From Thuidium tamariscinum (lineage: Eukaryota > Streptophyta > Bryopsida > Hypnales > Thuidiaceae), in NCBI GenBank assembly GCA_947034885.2, contig OX344749.2, positions 43,615,682 to 43,679,681 of the forward strand: a stretch of DNA of 64,000 bases. Direction: 5' to 3'. The position numbers were made by a program, and so were the translations under genes. Below the pieces are notes generated by a model that saw only the letters and a program-made list of their open reading frames with translations, was not told where the DNA came from and did not search any database. Every line of letters starts with the position of its first letter. Within the stretch, counting starts at the first letter, position 1. Below are positions 47,050 to 58,186 of this stretch, piece by piece.

Positions 47050-47345
47050 GCTAGAAGTCTCTTAAATGAAGCGGGTTCTAAAATGGTGCCCTACCTTAAA
47101 TGTATAGTATTTGTACATGTTTCTTTTTCATAGCCTTCAACAGGCTGCGGATAATGTACATTTTAGTTAGGGCACCATTTTAGAGCCCTATGCCCTTTCA
47201 ACTTCAAAATTTGATAACTAATTCCACAAAGCTCCAATGAATATGAAACAACTTGGGTTAGATGTCAATTCTACTTGTCTTTCAAAGAAAATATATTGAA
47301 AAATATTTCAAGATGTTTCACCTCCCCAAAATTCAGTTTCGGCTG
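47050..47345 (+). repeat. Inverted repeat pair C, left copy, with internal foldback
   Basis: This matches the reverse complement of 52995-53292 over about 300 bp at perhaps 80% identity. Within it, GGGTTCTAAAATGGTGCCCTA (first 20 bases from 47073) and its inverted partner ending at 47188 form a 116-bp MITE-like hairpin. The two copies face each other across a 5.6-kb CpG-rich gene island. Confidence 0.7.
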
Positions 47346-47689
47346 TTAGGTGGGCGATTGTTGTACCTTCTACCTTAACAGTTTCCAGAATGGACAAAAC
47401 TGCTACTAACAACCGTTAACTTAAAGATATACGATTTATTCAAATATTATACATTGTGAGATAATTTCATAGTGAACTATTACGGTATATTTCAAACGTT
47501 CTTTTACCCATAATCATATTTTTTTGTAATCACATTTTGCCCACAACAGAGTCTTTCATGAAATTAATTAGCCAAGAAAGTTCCTCTTCTAGCCGTTTGA
47601 GTAAAAATTTTGCAATTGAAATTCTACTCATGAACAATTCCTTATTGTCAAGGTAAGCATTATCTTTAGATGATTTTTGAGGCTTCCAA

Positions 47690-48030
47690 AAGAGTGTGGG
47701 TTTCCAGATTGTGGGAACATAGTGGGAACTTTGAGAACTCTACCATGTAAACAAGTTGACATCGTTGAGAGATTGCCACATTAGATAATTTTTTTAATTA
47801 ATTATTAAATATTTTAAAAATATTTTTTTGAACTTAAGAAAATCAATTTCCAATTTTTCAATACATTCTGAATTTTTTGAAAAATAAAAAAATAAAAAAA
47901 TAATTTTATTTTATTTATTTATTTTTAATTCGAAAAATCAGACCGACAGGGACTGGTTCACTGTGCAGGGAGCAGTTTCCAAGAACAACCCTGAAACAGC
48001 CTTCTAGAGCCCTGAAAAATCTTCTAATGA
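47690..48030 (+). repeat. Dispersed repeat family A, copy 3
   Basis: GTTGAGAGATTGCCACATTAGATAAT, an AT-rich centre, then CCTGAAACAGCCTTCTAGAGCCCTGAAAAATCTTCTAATG (described here in parts: CCTGAAACAGCCTTCTAGAG, then AAAATCTTCTAATG). It is the longest and clearest copy of the family. Confidence 0.5.
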
Positions 48031-48197
48031 GTTATGGATTCTGCACCAGCACTTTCAGCCCAACTTCTGATGCACAAGTCTATAAAATTCTATGCAAACT
48101 TCTCCGAAAAAATAAAAATTAAACATATGAAAGAAAAATCCATTACTCTACAGTACTTCTTTACGGAGAAAAGTGTGAGTAAGTTACCGTATGATTT

Positions 48198-48310
48198 AAG
48201 TTCCACGGACCTTTTTCCACATATATGGTAATTATTAATTAATGTACCAATGAATGAAGTTCCACGGACCTTTTTCCATATATATGGTAATTATTAATTA
48301 ATGTACCAAT
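48198..48310. repeat. 59-bp tandem duplication
   Basis: AAGTTCCACGGACCTTTTTC begins at 48198 and again at 48257. The two copies continue through GGTAATTATTAATTAATG with one or two differences, so the duplication is recent. Confidence 0.85.
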
Positions 48311-48982
48311 AAGCACCTCAAACTCATTTCTCACATGCAGCTCGTTCTTCCCGTTGACTGCCAACGAAATAAAAACTCCTTTTGATTGCAATATTTGACA
48401 ACCACAATATGTACAGTGTACAATCATGTACAGACCTGGCCAAGCTCATTCTCATCATGTGTACAGATATCGCTCTCCTCTTGATCCCTTCTCTAAGCTC
48501 AACAGCCATGGCTATGGCATGATCCGGCCTCTACCTACCTCTTGGCCGCGACGTCACGCAACGTACTCGACCACCACTTTGCAAGGCTTATTCAACTCAA
48601 CTGAAGGCTCGCAGATCGACACTCCATGGAATAGCTACAGTAGCACTAGATCGGTTGCTCGCAGAAGCCGAGGAGGAGCACCAGTGAACAATCCTTTGCA
48701 GCAAAAACCGAAAACTGGAGGACTCGATTTACTTCTTCGATCGAGAAATTTAGCGATCGAAGAATGCACATAATCTCATGTGGGCGATGGAAAATTGCGT
48801 GGCTGACTATTGTTTCAGTTGAATCTGGACATAACTGAACTCAACCACATAAGTCTACGAACTGCTAGAATTGGAAAGTATGTACAGTTCTCCTCCAACT
48901 TCGATCTGGTTCTGAAATATCCAACAGTTTACGCGACGAAAAAGTTGAGCGAAAGGATTCGTTCGGAAGACTCGATCGATCT

Positions 48983-50985
48983 TTACTTGACAGTTGGAGT
49001 CTCTGCAAGCAGATCTACCATCAGTTTGTAACGTCTCTTGTTGGTGGGTCTGTACAGAACGGAGGAGCACGCCCCGTCGCGATCGACGGAACCGCTCAGT
49101 CCCGCTTCGTCCAATTCTCGAGCCGATTCCTCGGGACTCCCGGACGAAACATCCGAACGACGACGACGACGACGAATACTTTCGTTGGACGCTAAACTCA
49201 AGAGCGACGTGGCGGCCTGCACAACGGCCTCCGTCTCTTCGTCTTCACCTTCCGAAGGATGGTTTCGCATCCGGCCATGGCTGGTACCGCTGTCTGCACA
49301 CACTTCTCCGCTTGGCAGTTTACTGCAACCATGAGAAAGTATTGTTGATCCTTGGTGGGCTGAAGATTCGTTGTGATCGGGGTAGGGTCGACTGAACGCG
49401 ATCTCCATGTCGCATGTGGGGGTCTTCGGGGCTGCGGTACCGGATTCCGCAGTTCCTGTGGAAGACGGAGATAATACCATCTTCAGTGCTTGTAGAGGGT
49501 TTGCAACTTGCACGTTCCAGAACTCCCCGGTTTCCAATTTCAACGTTGGCATTGGATGTTGCTTGGCCTCGACGGAAGACGAAGATCTGCAATGTGGTCC
49601 CACACCTCGAAGTTTAGGATTCACCATCACGAAACAAACCTCGATTCAGTGACTGGCGGACAGATCAATCGATCCCTCGATCAATATTTCACATGAATCA
49701 ATGGTGTCGCTCTCGTAACAAGTAACTGTAATAGTCTGGTTGGAATCCGGAAAGGTGCAGTATGTGAGCAATAATTTGCTAATTAACTAGTACTCCAATT
49801 GTTCTTTGAGTTCTCGTGCACAAGAACGACAAGCTATGAAACCCATTCATAGATCGAGAATTGGCTACCATGTATAGATCGATTTCACTAGCTAGCCGGG
49901 AGTCTGAATCTCGTGACGAACGAAGAATCTGATGGACTTAATGGCTGGAAATCTCGACGAATATAATCAGAGATCAGTAAATCGTAAGGTTCCAATACCA
50001 AAGCGATCAAAGCAGTGTTTGGATCTCAACTAGGCTTATGAACTTTGGTGCCCCACAACGCGTGAGGAACGGACGAAGAGCTTGACTCGGCAAGTCGATG
50101 GGCACGGAACGTGTGGCTAATTATAGTATGTCTGCAGGAGGTAATCCGAAACTAAAGTTGGATAACCCTACTATACTGTGAAAGGTGCGGCTCTCCCTTT
50201 CAACAGTGCGCAACGGTAGTGTTCACCGTGTTAAACAACAACGGTCAATTCGGAACTCGAACCGCGTGGGTGCTTGCTGTTAACACATCCGCGTTTACAA
50301 CTTGGGGTTTGGGGGAGTTTACCATCACGGTAACGAAACGACGTTACCACTTAGGAGGAGGTGTTGTGTTAATGATTCGAGTGAGATGGCAATCTCCATT
50401 CAATTCCTCCATGGTAAACTCTTAAAACTCTCTTGCGGTTCAGACGGTAATCAAATAATGGCGAAATCGGAACTAGCTAGTTTGCGGCGTTACCCCAGTT
50501 CCTGAGAAGTGCCATTACCCCAATCCTCAGCATAACTAGATAGGCGTAAACCATATCTTTGAGCGCGTATCTTTACCAACAAAGTGAACAAACGAGCGAA
50601 AATAGATCTAACTGAGGCTCAACTTGTCCGTGCGCCCGAAACATTCGTATGAAGAACCCCGAAAGAAATTGATCAGAAATTGGTACCTGTTGATTACTGG
50701 TGCTTCAACCCCATGATGACGAAGATGGAGGTCGCCATTCCCGCCCTTAAAGAAGTCCATAAGAATAGGCTCCACCTGACGTTCTTCACAGTCGGCAATG
50801 GCGCGTTCAGGTGAAGCAGCTGGATTGGCACTCCATTGCTGGCTACCTGGTCTGCACAGATACTCCTGCGTCCCCATGTGGCGATCTTCACGTAGAGGCA
50901 TCTCAGACTTGAAGAAATCTATCAGTTCTGGAACATCGCTGTAACACTCGGAGTACTCCTCGCCGGTGATCCCGCTTCTTTCCAT
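48983..50985 (-). CDS. Two-exon gene of unknown function (300 aa)
   Basis: Exon 1 (50985-50687) starts at the first in-frame ATG and ends ATCAACAG|GTACC. Exon 2 (49586-48983) follows ACATTGCAG in matching phase and ends in TAA. The product starts MERSGITGEEYSECYSDVPE and holds two similar segments, ELIDFFKSE and PILMDFFKGG, then a Ser/Pro-rich middle with PTLKLETGEFWNVQVANP. An acidic run (EGEDEETEAVVQAATSLLSL) is followed by RRRRRR and a basic end, NKRRYKLMVDLL. Arg-rich and acidic stretches hint at a nuclear or nucleic-acid role, but I recognise no family. A TATATAGAG element lies at 51152-51161, about 170 bp upstream. High CpG content contrasts with the AT-rich surroundings and suggests an unmethylated, functional gene. 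The intron (1.1 kb) is unconfirmed, and other exons are possible. Confidence 0.55.
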
Positions 50986-51151
50986 TACCACACTGGTATC
51001 ATAATACAATTGTATGACACTATGACGTGTAATATCAAAAATCCTCCCAGAAACCTTGATATCAGTCGCGGGCCAACTGCCGTAAGACTTAATTGCAGTC
51101 CAACTTAATTTGTAAAGCTATGCCGAATGCGGTTCTATGAAAGTAGACCGT

Positions 51152-51161
51152 CTCTATATAT
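51152..51161 (-). promoter_or_regulatory. Possible TATA box of the 48983-50985 gene
   Basis: On the minus strand it reads TATATAGAG in GTCATATATAGAGACGG, placing a start site near 51130 and a leader of about 145 nt before the ATG at 50985. Confidence 0.4.
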
Positions 51162-52994
51162 GACTCACCGCTTTTCTGCACAAAAATTTAACGGTAGACT
51201 TTCTAATGCAACTACGTACACTACCTTACTGTAAATTAAACGGTCTGAGATGTTGCAGCCTACGGAGTCTCAACTACTTCCGGGTACTCTTGCAAACTGG
51301 GCCATCACACAATCTAAAGTAAGCCGTAATGCGGTGATATTGCAAACCCTACGTCTGTCTTGGTGAGTACCGCAACCTCCTTGCAAAACACGTCACTTAG
51401 GGTTACCTGCGCCGACCACCTGGATAATTACACCACCCCCGCGCGTTCTTCAAACCTGAGTGACCTCCACTCGGCTAACTTGAATAGGACTAGTGCGAGT
51501 ATGCAACTAGAACGCCAACTATGATAGTAGTCTCCAAAAACTCTCGAGTTCAGTAACCCGCAATGCGACGATCGACAATCTTGCAGTAGAAGCCGATTCA
51601 ATCCCCACCCTCAAAACTACAGCATCCAAGTTACAAATGCAATACTGCACTCAAACAAATTGAGACATCCCTCTCTCCACACTTCCACATCTCCTGCTCA
51701 CTGTCTAAACTATAAAAACGATACTCCAAGTCGAGAAAAGTGGTCGACACTAGTCGACACTTACAAGCAACCGCACCTTAGCTTCGGCGATTGAACTCGC
51801 TCATCACCAACCCCAAACACGGTATCTTCTACCGCATGCTCTCATACCACAGTGCTTCCGTTCTCTGCACTCATTGTAGAAACGGCCAACATGTAGTAGA
51901 CAACATTATGTCGTCTAGATTACGCAGAAAAGGGCAGTACCTCGGGCGATGGAACTCATCACCAACCGAATCTTCTCAAAGCCAGCCAGCTCTAGCTAGA
52001 CCACCCACTAAATTTCCAACAACCCAATTTCAACGAACACTCGATCTCCACTGCAAATATTGACTACATAGACCAATTAACCACACAACCAAACGTTGTC
52101 TACAGTTCTCAAAACACAAGAAGAAAGATCGAAAACGGTTGCTGAACTTGTTGCAATTAAATCGACCAATATCACCGACTGTCTACCAAGCTAGCGAGAT
52201 CGAGGAACCGGCTCCGAGCGGCACGAAGTTCTTATGATCGTGAAGGTAGGTTCCACTGATCCGGCCTGACAACGGGCGAGCTAGATGTCTGTGCTGCAAG
52301 GTTGCAAAGTGGCGGTGACCAAGCGAGACCAGATGTCTGCCAGTACCGATGGTTTGGTTGGGCTTTGGACGGATGGAGTAAGGATCGGCTCGGCTGAGAA
52401 CCACCCCTCCGGTTAACTTCCACGACCGAGGCTACGGCTACGTCCGCAGGGGCGTCCGGGCGAGGCGACGGAAGCAGCTAGAAAGGTCTGGAAAGAGGCT
52501 CCTGGGACCGTGGTCTCGCGGCCTGTGACCGTGGAGGGCTGTCCTTGCGGGTTGGTTGCTCCTCTCCGTCTCGGGGCGCGACAGCTGTCACGGGTGGCAG
52601 CGCTGGGAAATTAAATATCGGGCCGACAGATATTCTCATGGTTCTGGTGACTGGCCCCTGATTTGGTGTGAGCCCCTGAGTGCCTGTCCCCTTCTCTTGA
52701 CTGCGCTTTTACTTTTACGTTTTCGGGGTCTCGTTGTGATTGGTGGGGTGGGTTGACGGGTTCCTCCGGGCCCAAGCCTATGAGGTACAGAACGGGTTTT
52801 TTTCTCTTTCTTTATATTACTCCTCACGGACCAGACGTCTACATTTCAAACAACGGATGAACACAAGCATGTCACAAAGCCCGCGCATATATCGGGACCA
52901 TGGCCTCAGTAATATTGCAGTACTGTTGCAATGGGTTGGCAATAGAGCATTGAAAAAGTACTAAGGTAAGAGGTCCTATAATGGACCATCTATG
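51162..52994. other. CpG-rich island flank, no gene recognised
   Basis: Contains a plus-strand TATAAAAA at 51711-51718 preceded by CT-rich DNA, which could be a divergent promoter. The short frame after it (51791-52063) has no ATG at its start and no motif. The GC-rich stretch at 52400-52760 gives only short frames. Confidence 0.45.
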
Positions 52995-53292
52995 GGCTGA
53001 AACAGAATTTCAGGGAGGTAAAACCTCTAGAAATATTTTTCAGTAAATTTTCCTTGAAAAACAAGTAGAATTGACATCTAACCCAAGTCGTTTCATATTT
53101 TTCTAAGCTTTTTTGAATTAGTTATCAAATTTTGAAGTTGAAAGGGCAGAGGGTTGTAAAATGGTGCCCTAGCTACAATGTACACTGTCAGTACACTACT
53201 GAAGGCTATGAAAAAGCAACATGTACAACTACTGTACATTTGAGATAGGGCACCATTTTAGAACCCGCTCCATTTAAGAGCCTTCTACCTTA
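52995..53292 (-). repeat. Inverted repeat pair C, right copy, with internal foldback
   Basis: Reverse complement of the 47050-47345 sequence: ATCAAATTTTGAAGTTGAAAGG at 53128, ATGGTGCCCTA near 53160, and GGGCACCATTTTAGAACCCG near 53249. The internal hairpin is kept, with a diverged loop. Confidence 0.7.
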
Positions 53293-53718
53293 CTAAGGTA
53301 GATGTATCCATAACTGATAAAATAAGCACATTTAAATATAAGTCAAGGTAGTGCAAGGCAAAGCAAATATTTTCAAATATGCATTGACAAAAAAATGGGG
53401 ATTGGAAAAATTTTGGTAATTTTATCTCTTGAATTGAAATTACTATGAATTTTGAAAGGCAAAAGTTGGGCTTGACCTATAACCAACATCTAGAGTCATC
53501 CAATTTCCATCATTCAAGAATACTTTCCCACTAATTACTTCCAATATTTATGCTCACTTATGTGTCATTAACTTATTGGTCCAAGTTAAGCCTTGAAAAA
53601 GTACAAAGACACACATTCTAAGGAAAAAACAGAAATCCATTCCAATCTTGTTTGGAATAGGGTACCTTATTTATTATTGATGGGGCATGTGTTAGTAATG
53701 GGTACATCTACCTTATGT
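53290..53718. mobile_element. Possible 430-bp MITE
   Basis: TAAGGTAGATGTATCCATAA near 53294 and its inverted partner near 53716 (reverse complement TAAGGTAGATGTACCCATTA) form about 25-bp terminal repeats with three or four mismatches. No duplication could be fixed. Confidence 0.35.
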
Positions 53719-56700
53719 ATTTTCTACAATTTTCTAAAGTGTTGGCTCCCTAGAAGGCCATTGTAAGAAACACTTGTCCTATTTTGCATCACACATTGCA
53801 TGCAAAAGTTGTTTTATGCGGAAGTATTGTTAAAATGATAGAATGAATGTGAAAGTTGGAATCAAGATTCTTCAAGCATGAAAGATTTTACATAGATTTT
53901 TTCAAATTTTTCAAAAATGATAAAGTAGGGGGGATTGAATTTTAAACATATGTGACATGCAGTTCTGGTGGTTTTTAGTACTATTCAATACTTTTTTTGA
54001 AGAAAAGCATTATAAAATTTGGTAGGTTAGGTCTTCTAATAGGAATAAACTTTCTCAAGAGAGGGATTCCTAAAATCATTTTCTAAGTGTATTTTAAATT
54101 GGCCTATAGTATGTATTATTCAAGTTGAATTTATCTTGAATTAAAAAAAATCTAGTTCAAGCTTTAATATTCTATCTTTGCCCTTAGTTGGAAATAATGG
54201 CCATTTTTCAAAAGAGTTTTTCAAATAAATTTTCTAATTTTTAAAAATAGAAATGTAAAAGTCTCATTTTCTAACATAAATTGTTGCATGTGGCTCTAAA
54301 TAGTATTTTAGGGTACACAAAAAGACTCAGTAGTACTACTAGGGATCCATAGTGCCTTCAATTTGTTCATAAAAACATTTTTTATGACAAAATTAAGTAT
54401 TGTCATTCATCCTTGCCATTCACTAATGAACATTACAAGTTGTTTAAATAATAGATTTGAAATCCAATCAACTATTTAGATCTCATATTCTATACCTCAA
54501 ATAGTACTAAAGATGACTCATAGTACAAAAAGTACAAAAATGCAACAAATAGTACAAGTATTTCTTGCATTCACCCTAGACCACTAAAATTGTCTTGTAG
54601 GTGCACCCAAATCTTAACCTTGCTAAAATCAACAATGAGCCAATCAGATTTTGGTATGTGTCCTCTAAATGCATCAACAAATTAGAGTCAAATATTTGGC
54701 AAACATATTCACTAAAGTCTATGGACACAATTGGATGAGTCTAGGGTTCAATGCAAGGGACAAGTTCAGTATTGGGTGTTTTTCCTTTATTGTAGGTCAG
54801 AAGCTATATTGCAACAATATAGTTTCAATAAAAAAATTGTCTTATATTGAAACTATAATGTTGTAGTATTGTTTTAATATTGCAATAGTATGCTTGTTAA
54901 ACTCTATTGCAAATTCATTGAAACAATATTGATGCAATTGAAGGTTATCTTCCTATCAGAACCAAAAGTCTTAGTTTTGTCATTCATCTAAATATTTTAA
55001 GAATCTTGTATTAGTTTAAATATTGTTTGATTTGGTTGTATCCTTTGGTTAACCCTTCATCGCCAAAAGTCCAAATGTGCCTAAAAGCATCCTTGCTTTT
55101 CAACCCTTATAAGTCTACATGTCACAAAGGTATGAAAATCTTGACTATACAATCTTATAGTGTGCATGTTGCATATAATGTGGATCAAATTTGAAGTCAT
55201 TTGAGTGGATGGATTGCAAGATTATAATATTTTATTGTTGAAAAAAAAATGCAAATTTTTTCCTAAAAACACATTTGGAGATGGAATTTGATTTCTAAAC
55301 CTACTCAAATGAAAAAAAATTAAAACTAAAAAGTGCTTCAACATCAACATTCAAATACATTCATGAAAAAAATGTCATTCAATTGACTCATTGTGTTTGC
55401 AAAATGACTTCAAAATGTCACAAAAATAGGTAAAAAAAGATGAAAAAAACACATCTATGGTTGAACCTCATATTATAATGCTTCTCAGTCACTCATAACA
55501 TCTTAGTTTGATGTGAAATTTTAGAAACATTAACTTGACCAAAGTGCACAACTTTTCCAAAAGAAATTTTTAGAAACAAATGCTATATGACAAAGAAACA
55601 AGCCGCCAAAGTTCACTATAATCCAAAAATTCTGGTTTTTGAACTTTGAATTGCTATTTAACATTCAAAACAACTTGGATTACCATGAAAATTTGACCAC
55701 AATAACTAGAGTTTTAGAAGAATATAAAGCATGAAATTTTATTGTTGAAGGAGATACAAGCATCCAAAGTTGCAACCATCAATTGGAGTTTGGTGAATTC
55801 AAATTAAACTTGTGAACTTCGATTGGTTGTCATAGCATTTGTACATCTTGGATTGATCCAACAATTTTACTATACAAATTAGACTAGTATGTGAAACTTT
55901 CCCAATAAGTTTTATTGAATTCGATCATTAGATGCAAAAGTTACAATACTTTGAATTTCATTGTCAAACTATGTGAGGACAAGTTTTGTCTCCTTTGGTG
56001 ATGAGGGGTTAAAGACTATTGCCACAACTCACACATCTACTATAGTTTTTGATTCCAAGTTTCCAAATCCTCACTACACTACATTCACACTCCACAATGT
56101 AGTTAGAGACTGAGATCAACTATGTGCTCTTCCAACTAATTGGATGTCCCCTTCCTATTCAACTAGTCAAATGGAAGGGAGCAAAAATCCAATCTAGATA
56201 TTCCTATAGATTCTTTTTAGGACAATCAGCTTGCAATTACAAAAAAATAAAATTTACTATTTAGTTTGTGTGTTTTTGGCAATAGACATGGAGATAGAGT
56301 CCTAACATTCAAATCATATAAAAAATGATCAAAATGATCAAATTTATAATACTTTTATATTTTTTAATTATTGGTTCAAAATTGAACCTTTAAAATTTAC
56401 ACAATCACTATAGAAACTCATATTTCATTGTACGAATCAAAAAAGCAAATACCTACAACATTAGTTAATCTAACTTCAAATCTCCAACTCAAAGTAATGA
56501 AACATAAGAGGATTTATATTCAATCTACGATCAATTTTTAGCTGCTGTACTTATATTCAATCTACGATCAATTTTTGAATGGGTCAAATAGTAAAAATCT
56601 ATATTCTTATACTATCACTAATGTCAAATGATTAACAAAATTTATGAACTTATGGATTTATCAATTAACCCTTATATGCCAGTGGCATTTTTTGAATTTC

Positions 56701-57054
56701 TTTAAATTTTCTATAAATTGAATACAAAATCAACATTTTCATAGGTTTCATAATTTCTTTTGAGAAAACTTGCCCTCACAACTACACATGTTCGGAGATT
56801 TTATATATCTTTTTTTGAGTAAGTCTTTTGAATTTGAAATTTGGAGACACATTTTATCAAGATATAAGTGATTTAATCAAAAAAATTCATGGTAAAAAAC
56901 CAATTTTTTAGCCCTTAGGAGGATGTCAAAGTTAGCAATTGTGAAAATTTTCTCGAAACTACAAATGTTGGTAGATTTCAAATATCCTTTTTTGTGTTAA
57001 TCTTTTGATCTTGAAATTTCTTACACATATTAAGAACACAATGTATGTAAGTTA
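53719..57054. other. AT-rich intergenic DNA
   Basis: No gene seen. Near 53765-53790 a short piece of family B (ACACTTGTCCTATTTTGCAT) occurs. A 36-bp tandem duplication of TATTCAATCTACGATCAATT lies at about 56517-56576. Confidence 0.5.
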
Positions 57055-57655
57055 AGATGAAGGTGTCCACAGAAGGAATTGCATAGAAAAATTCTCTAAG
57101 TAGGAGAACTTGAAAAGTACTAAGTCTCAAGAAAATACATATCTTCACATTTTAATTAGGAAAAAATAGTAAAAGTAATTAAATATATAAAATAAAAATT
57201 ATCCATTTTCAACCATTCTATAGAGATGGTCATTCATGAAAAAATCACTAAAATAATATTTTATATGTTTCAAAATACAAGCAGAAAGAAACTCATTTTC
57301 TAGACTTTTACACTATATAAAATTAACTATTTTTAAGAATTCTTCTGTAGAGACCTAGAAGTCTACTAGAAGACCATCTCATCCAAATTTCATCTCAAAA
57401 TCACTAAGAAAAGGTACTCCTTAATACTAAAAACCCTAAATTGTAAAGTGTGACATTCAATTGGGGTCTATTTTTGGATAGTAATTATTTTTGAAAATTA
57501 AGAAAAAGTTAGAAAATGTGTATGATAGTCATAAATACCTTTCCTTTAAATCTTGAGTTATTTAAAGCCAAAATACAAAAATTATGGCCAAAAAACAAAT
57601 CAATACACTCCATGTGACACAAAATAGGACAAGTGTTTTTTGCAATCACCCAATA
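57055..57655 (-). repeat. Dispersed repeat family B, copy 2 (inverted)
   Basis: The reverse complement runs GGGTGATTGCAAAAAACACT...TCCTATTTT, AAAAATAGACCCCAATTGAA, ACCATCTCTATAGAATGG and TTCTCCTACTTAGAGAATTT. The ends match 61275-61890 and the middle matches 45396-45850. Confidence 0.6.
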
Positions 57656-58013
57656 TTTATGATAGATTTCAACCAATTTTTCTTTTAATGTTTGAATATC
57701 ATTGTCACATTCTTAAGTGGCATTTACATTTTTAAACCCTCAAAAGTACTTTTATAGCATTTCATTTCTACTAACACCATAAATTTCAATCTTCTAATGT
57801 TGCACATGCCACATACTAATGTACCATTGTACTAGCAACAATGTTAAGTTCCAACATTAATTATGGGTGCCTCTTTCTTTAATGACTTCTATCAGCTAAT
57901 TCTTGCAAGACACTAGGTATGCTTTTTCAACTTTTTTGATGACATGGAAAGGAATTTCCACTGTTGTATAAGTGCTCAATGGTAGTACTCACTAGATGAA
58001 ACCCGCATCTTAA

Positions 58014-58186
58014 TTAGGTGACAAGTCTTGATTTTTTATGATAGATTTCTGGTGATCTCTAATGCAACAAACCTATATTTTTATGTCACAAAAATGTCCA
58101 ATGTAACAATGGTGATACAAAAACATAGGTTTGGTGCATTGTACATCACCAAAAATCTATCATAAAAAATCAAGGCTTGTTACTAA
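58014..58186. mobile_element. 173-bp foldback element (MITE-like hairpin)
   Basis: The arms begin TTAG(G)TGACAAGTCTTGATT and continue through TTTTATGATAGATTT.TGGTGAT...ACCTAT. The two ~65-bp arms are about 90% complementary and are separated by a ~30-bp loop (ATGTCCAATGTAACAATGG). The length and lack of coding capacity fit a MITE or a small-RNA-producing hairpin. TTAG/CTAA at the edges could be part of a TA-type duplication. Confidence 0.75.

Noticed and set aside
48426-48773. 115-codon plus-strand frame in the CpG-rich island
   Set aside because: It has an ATG but no recognisable domain, and it overlaps neither splice signals nor a promoter I can support. It could be real, but the evidence is too thin.
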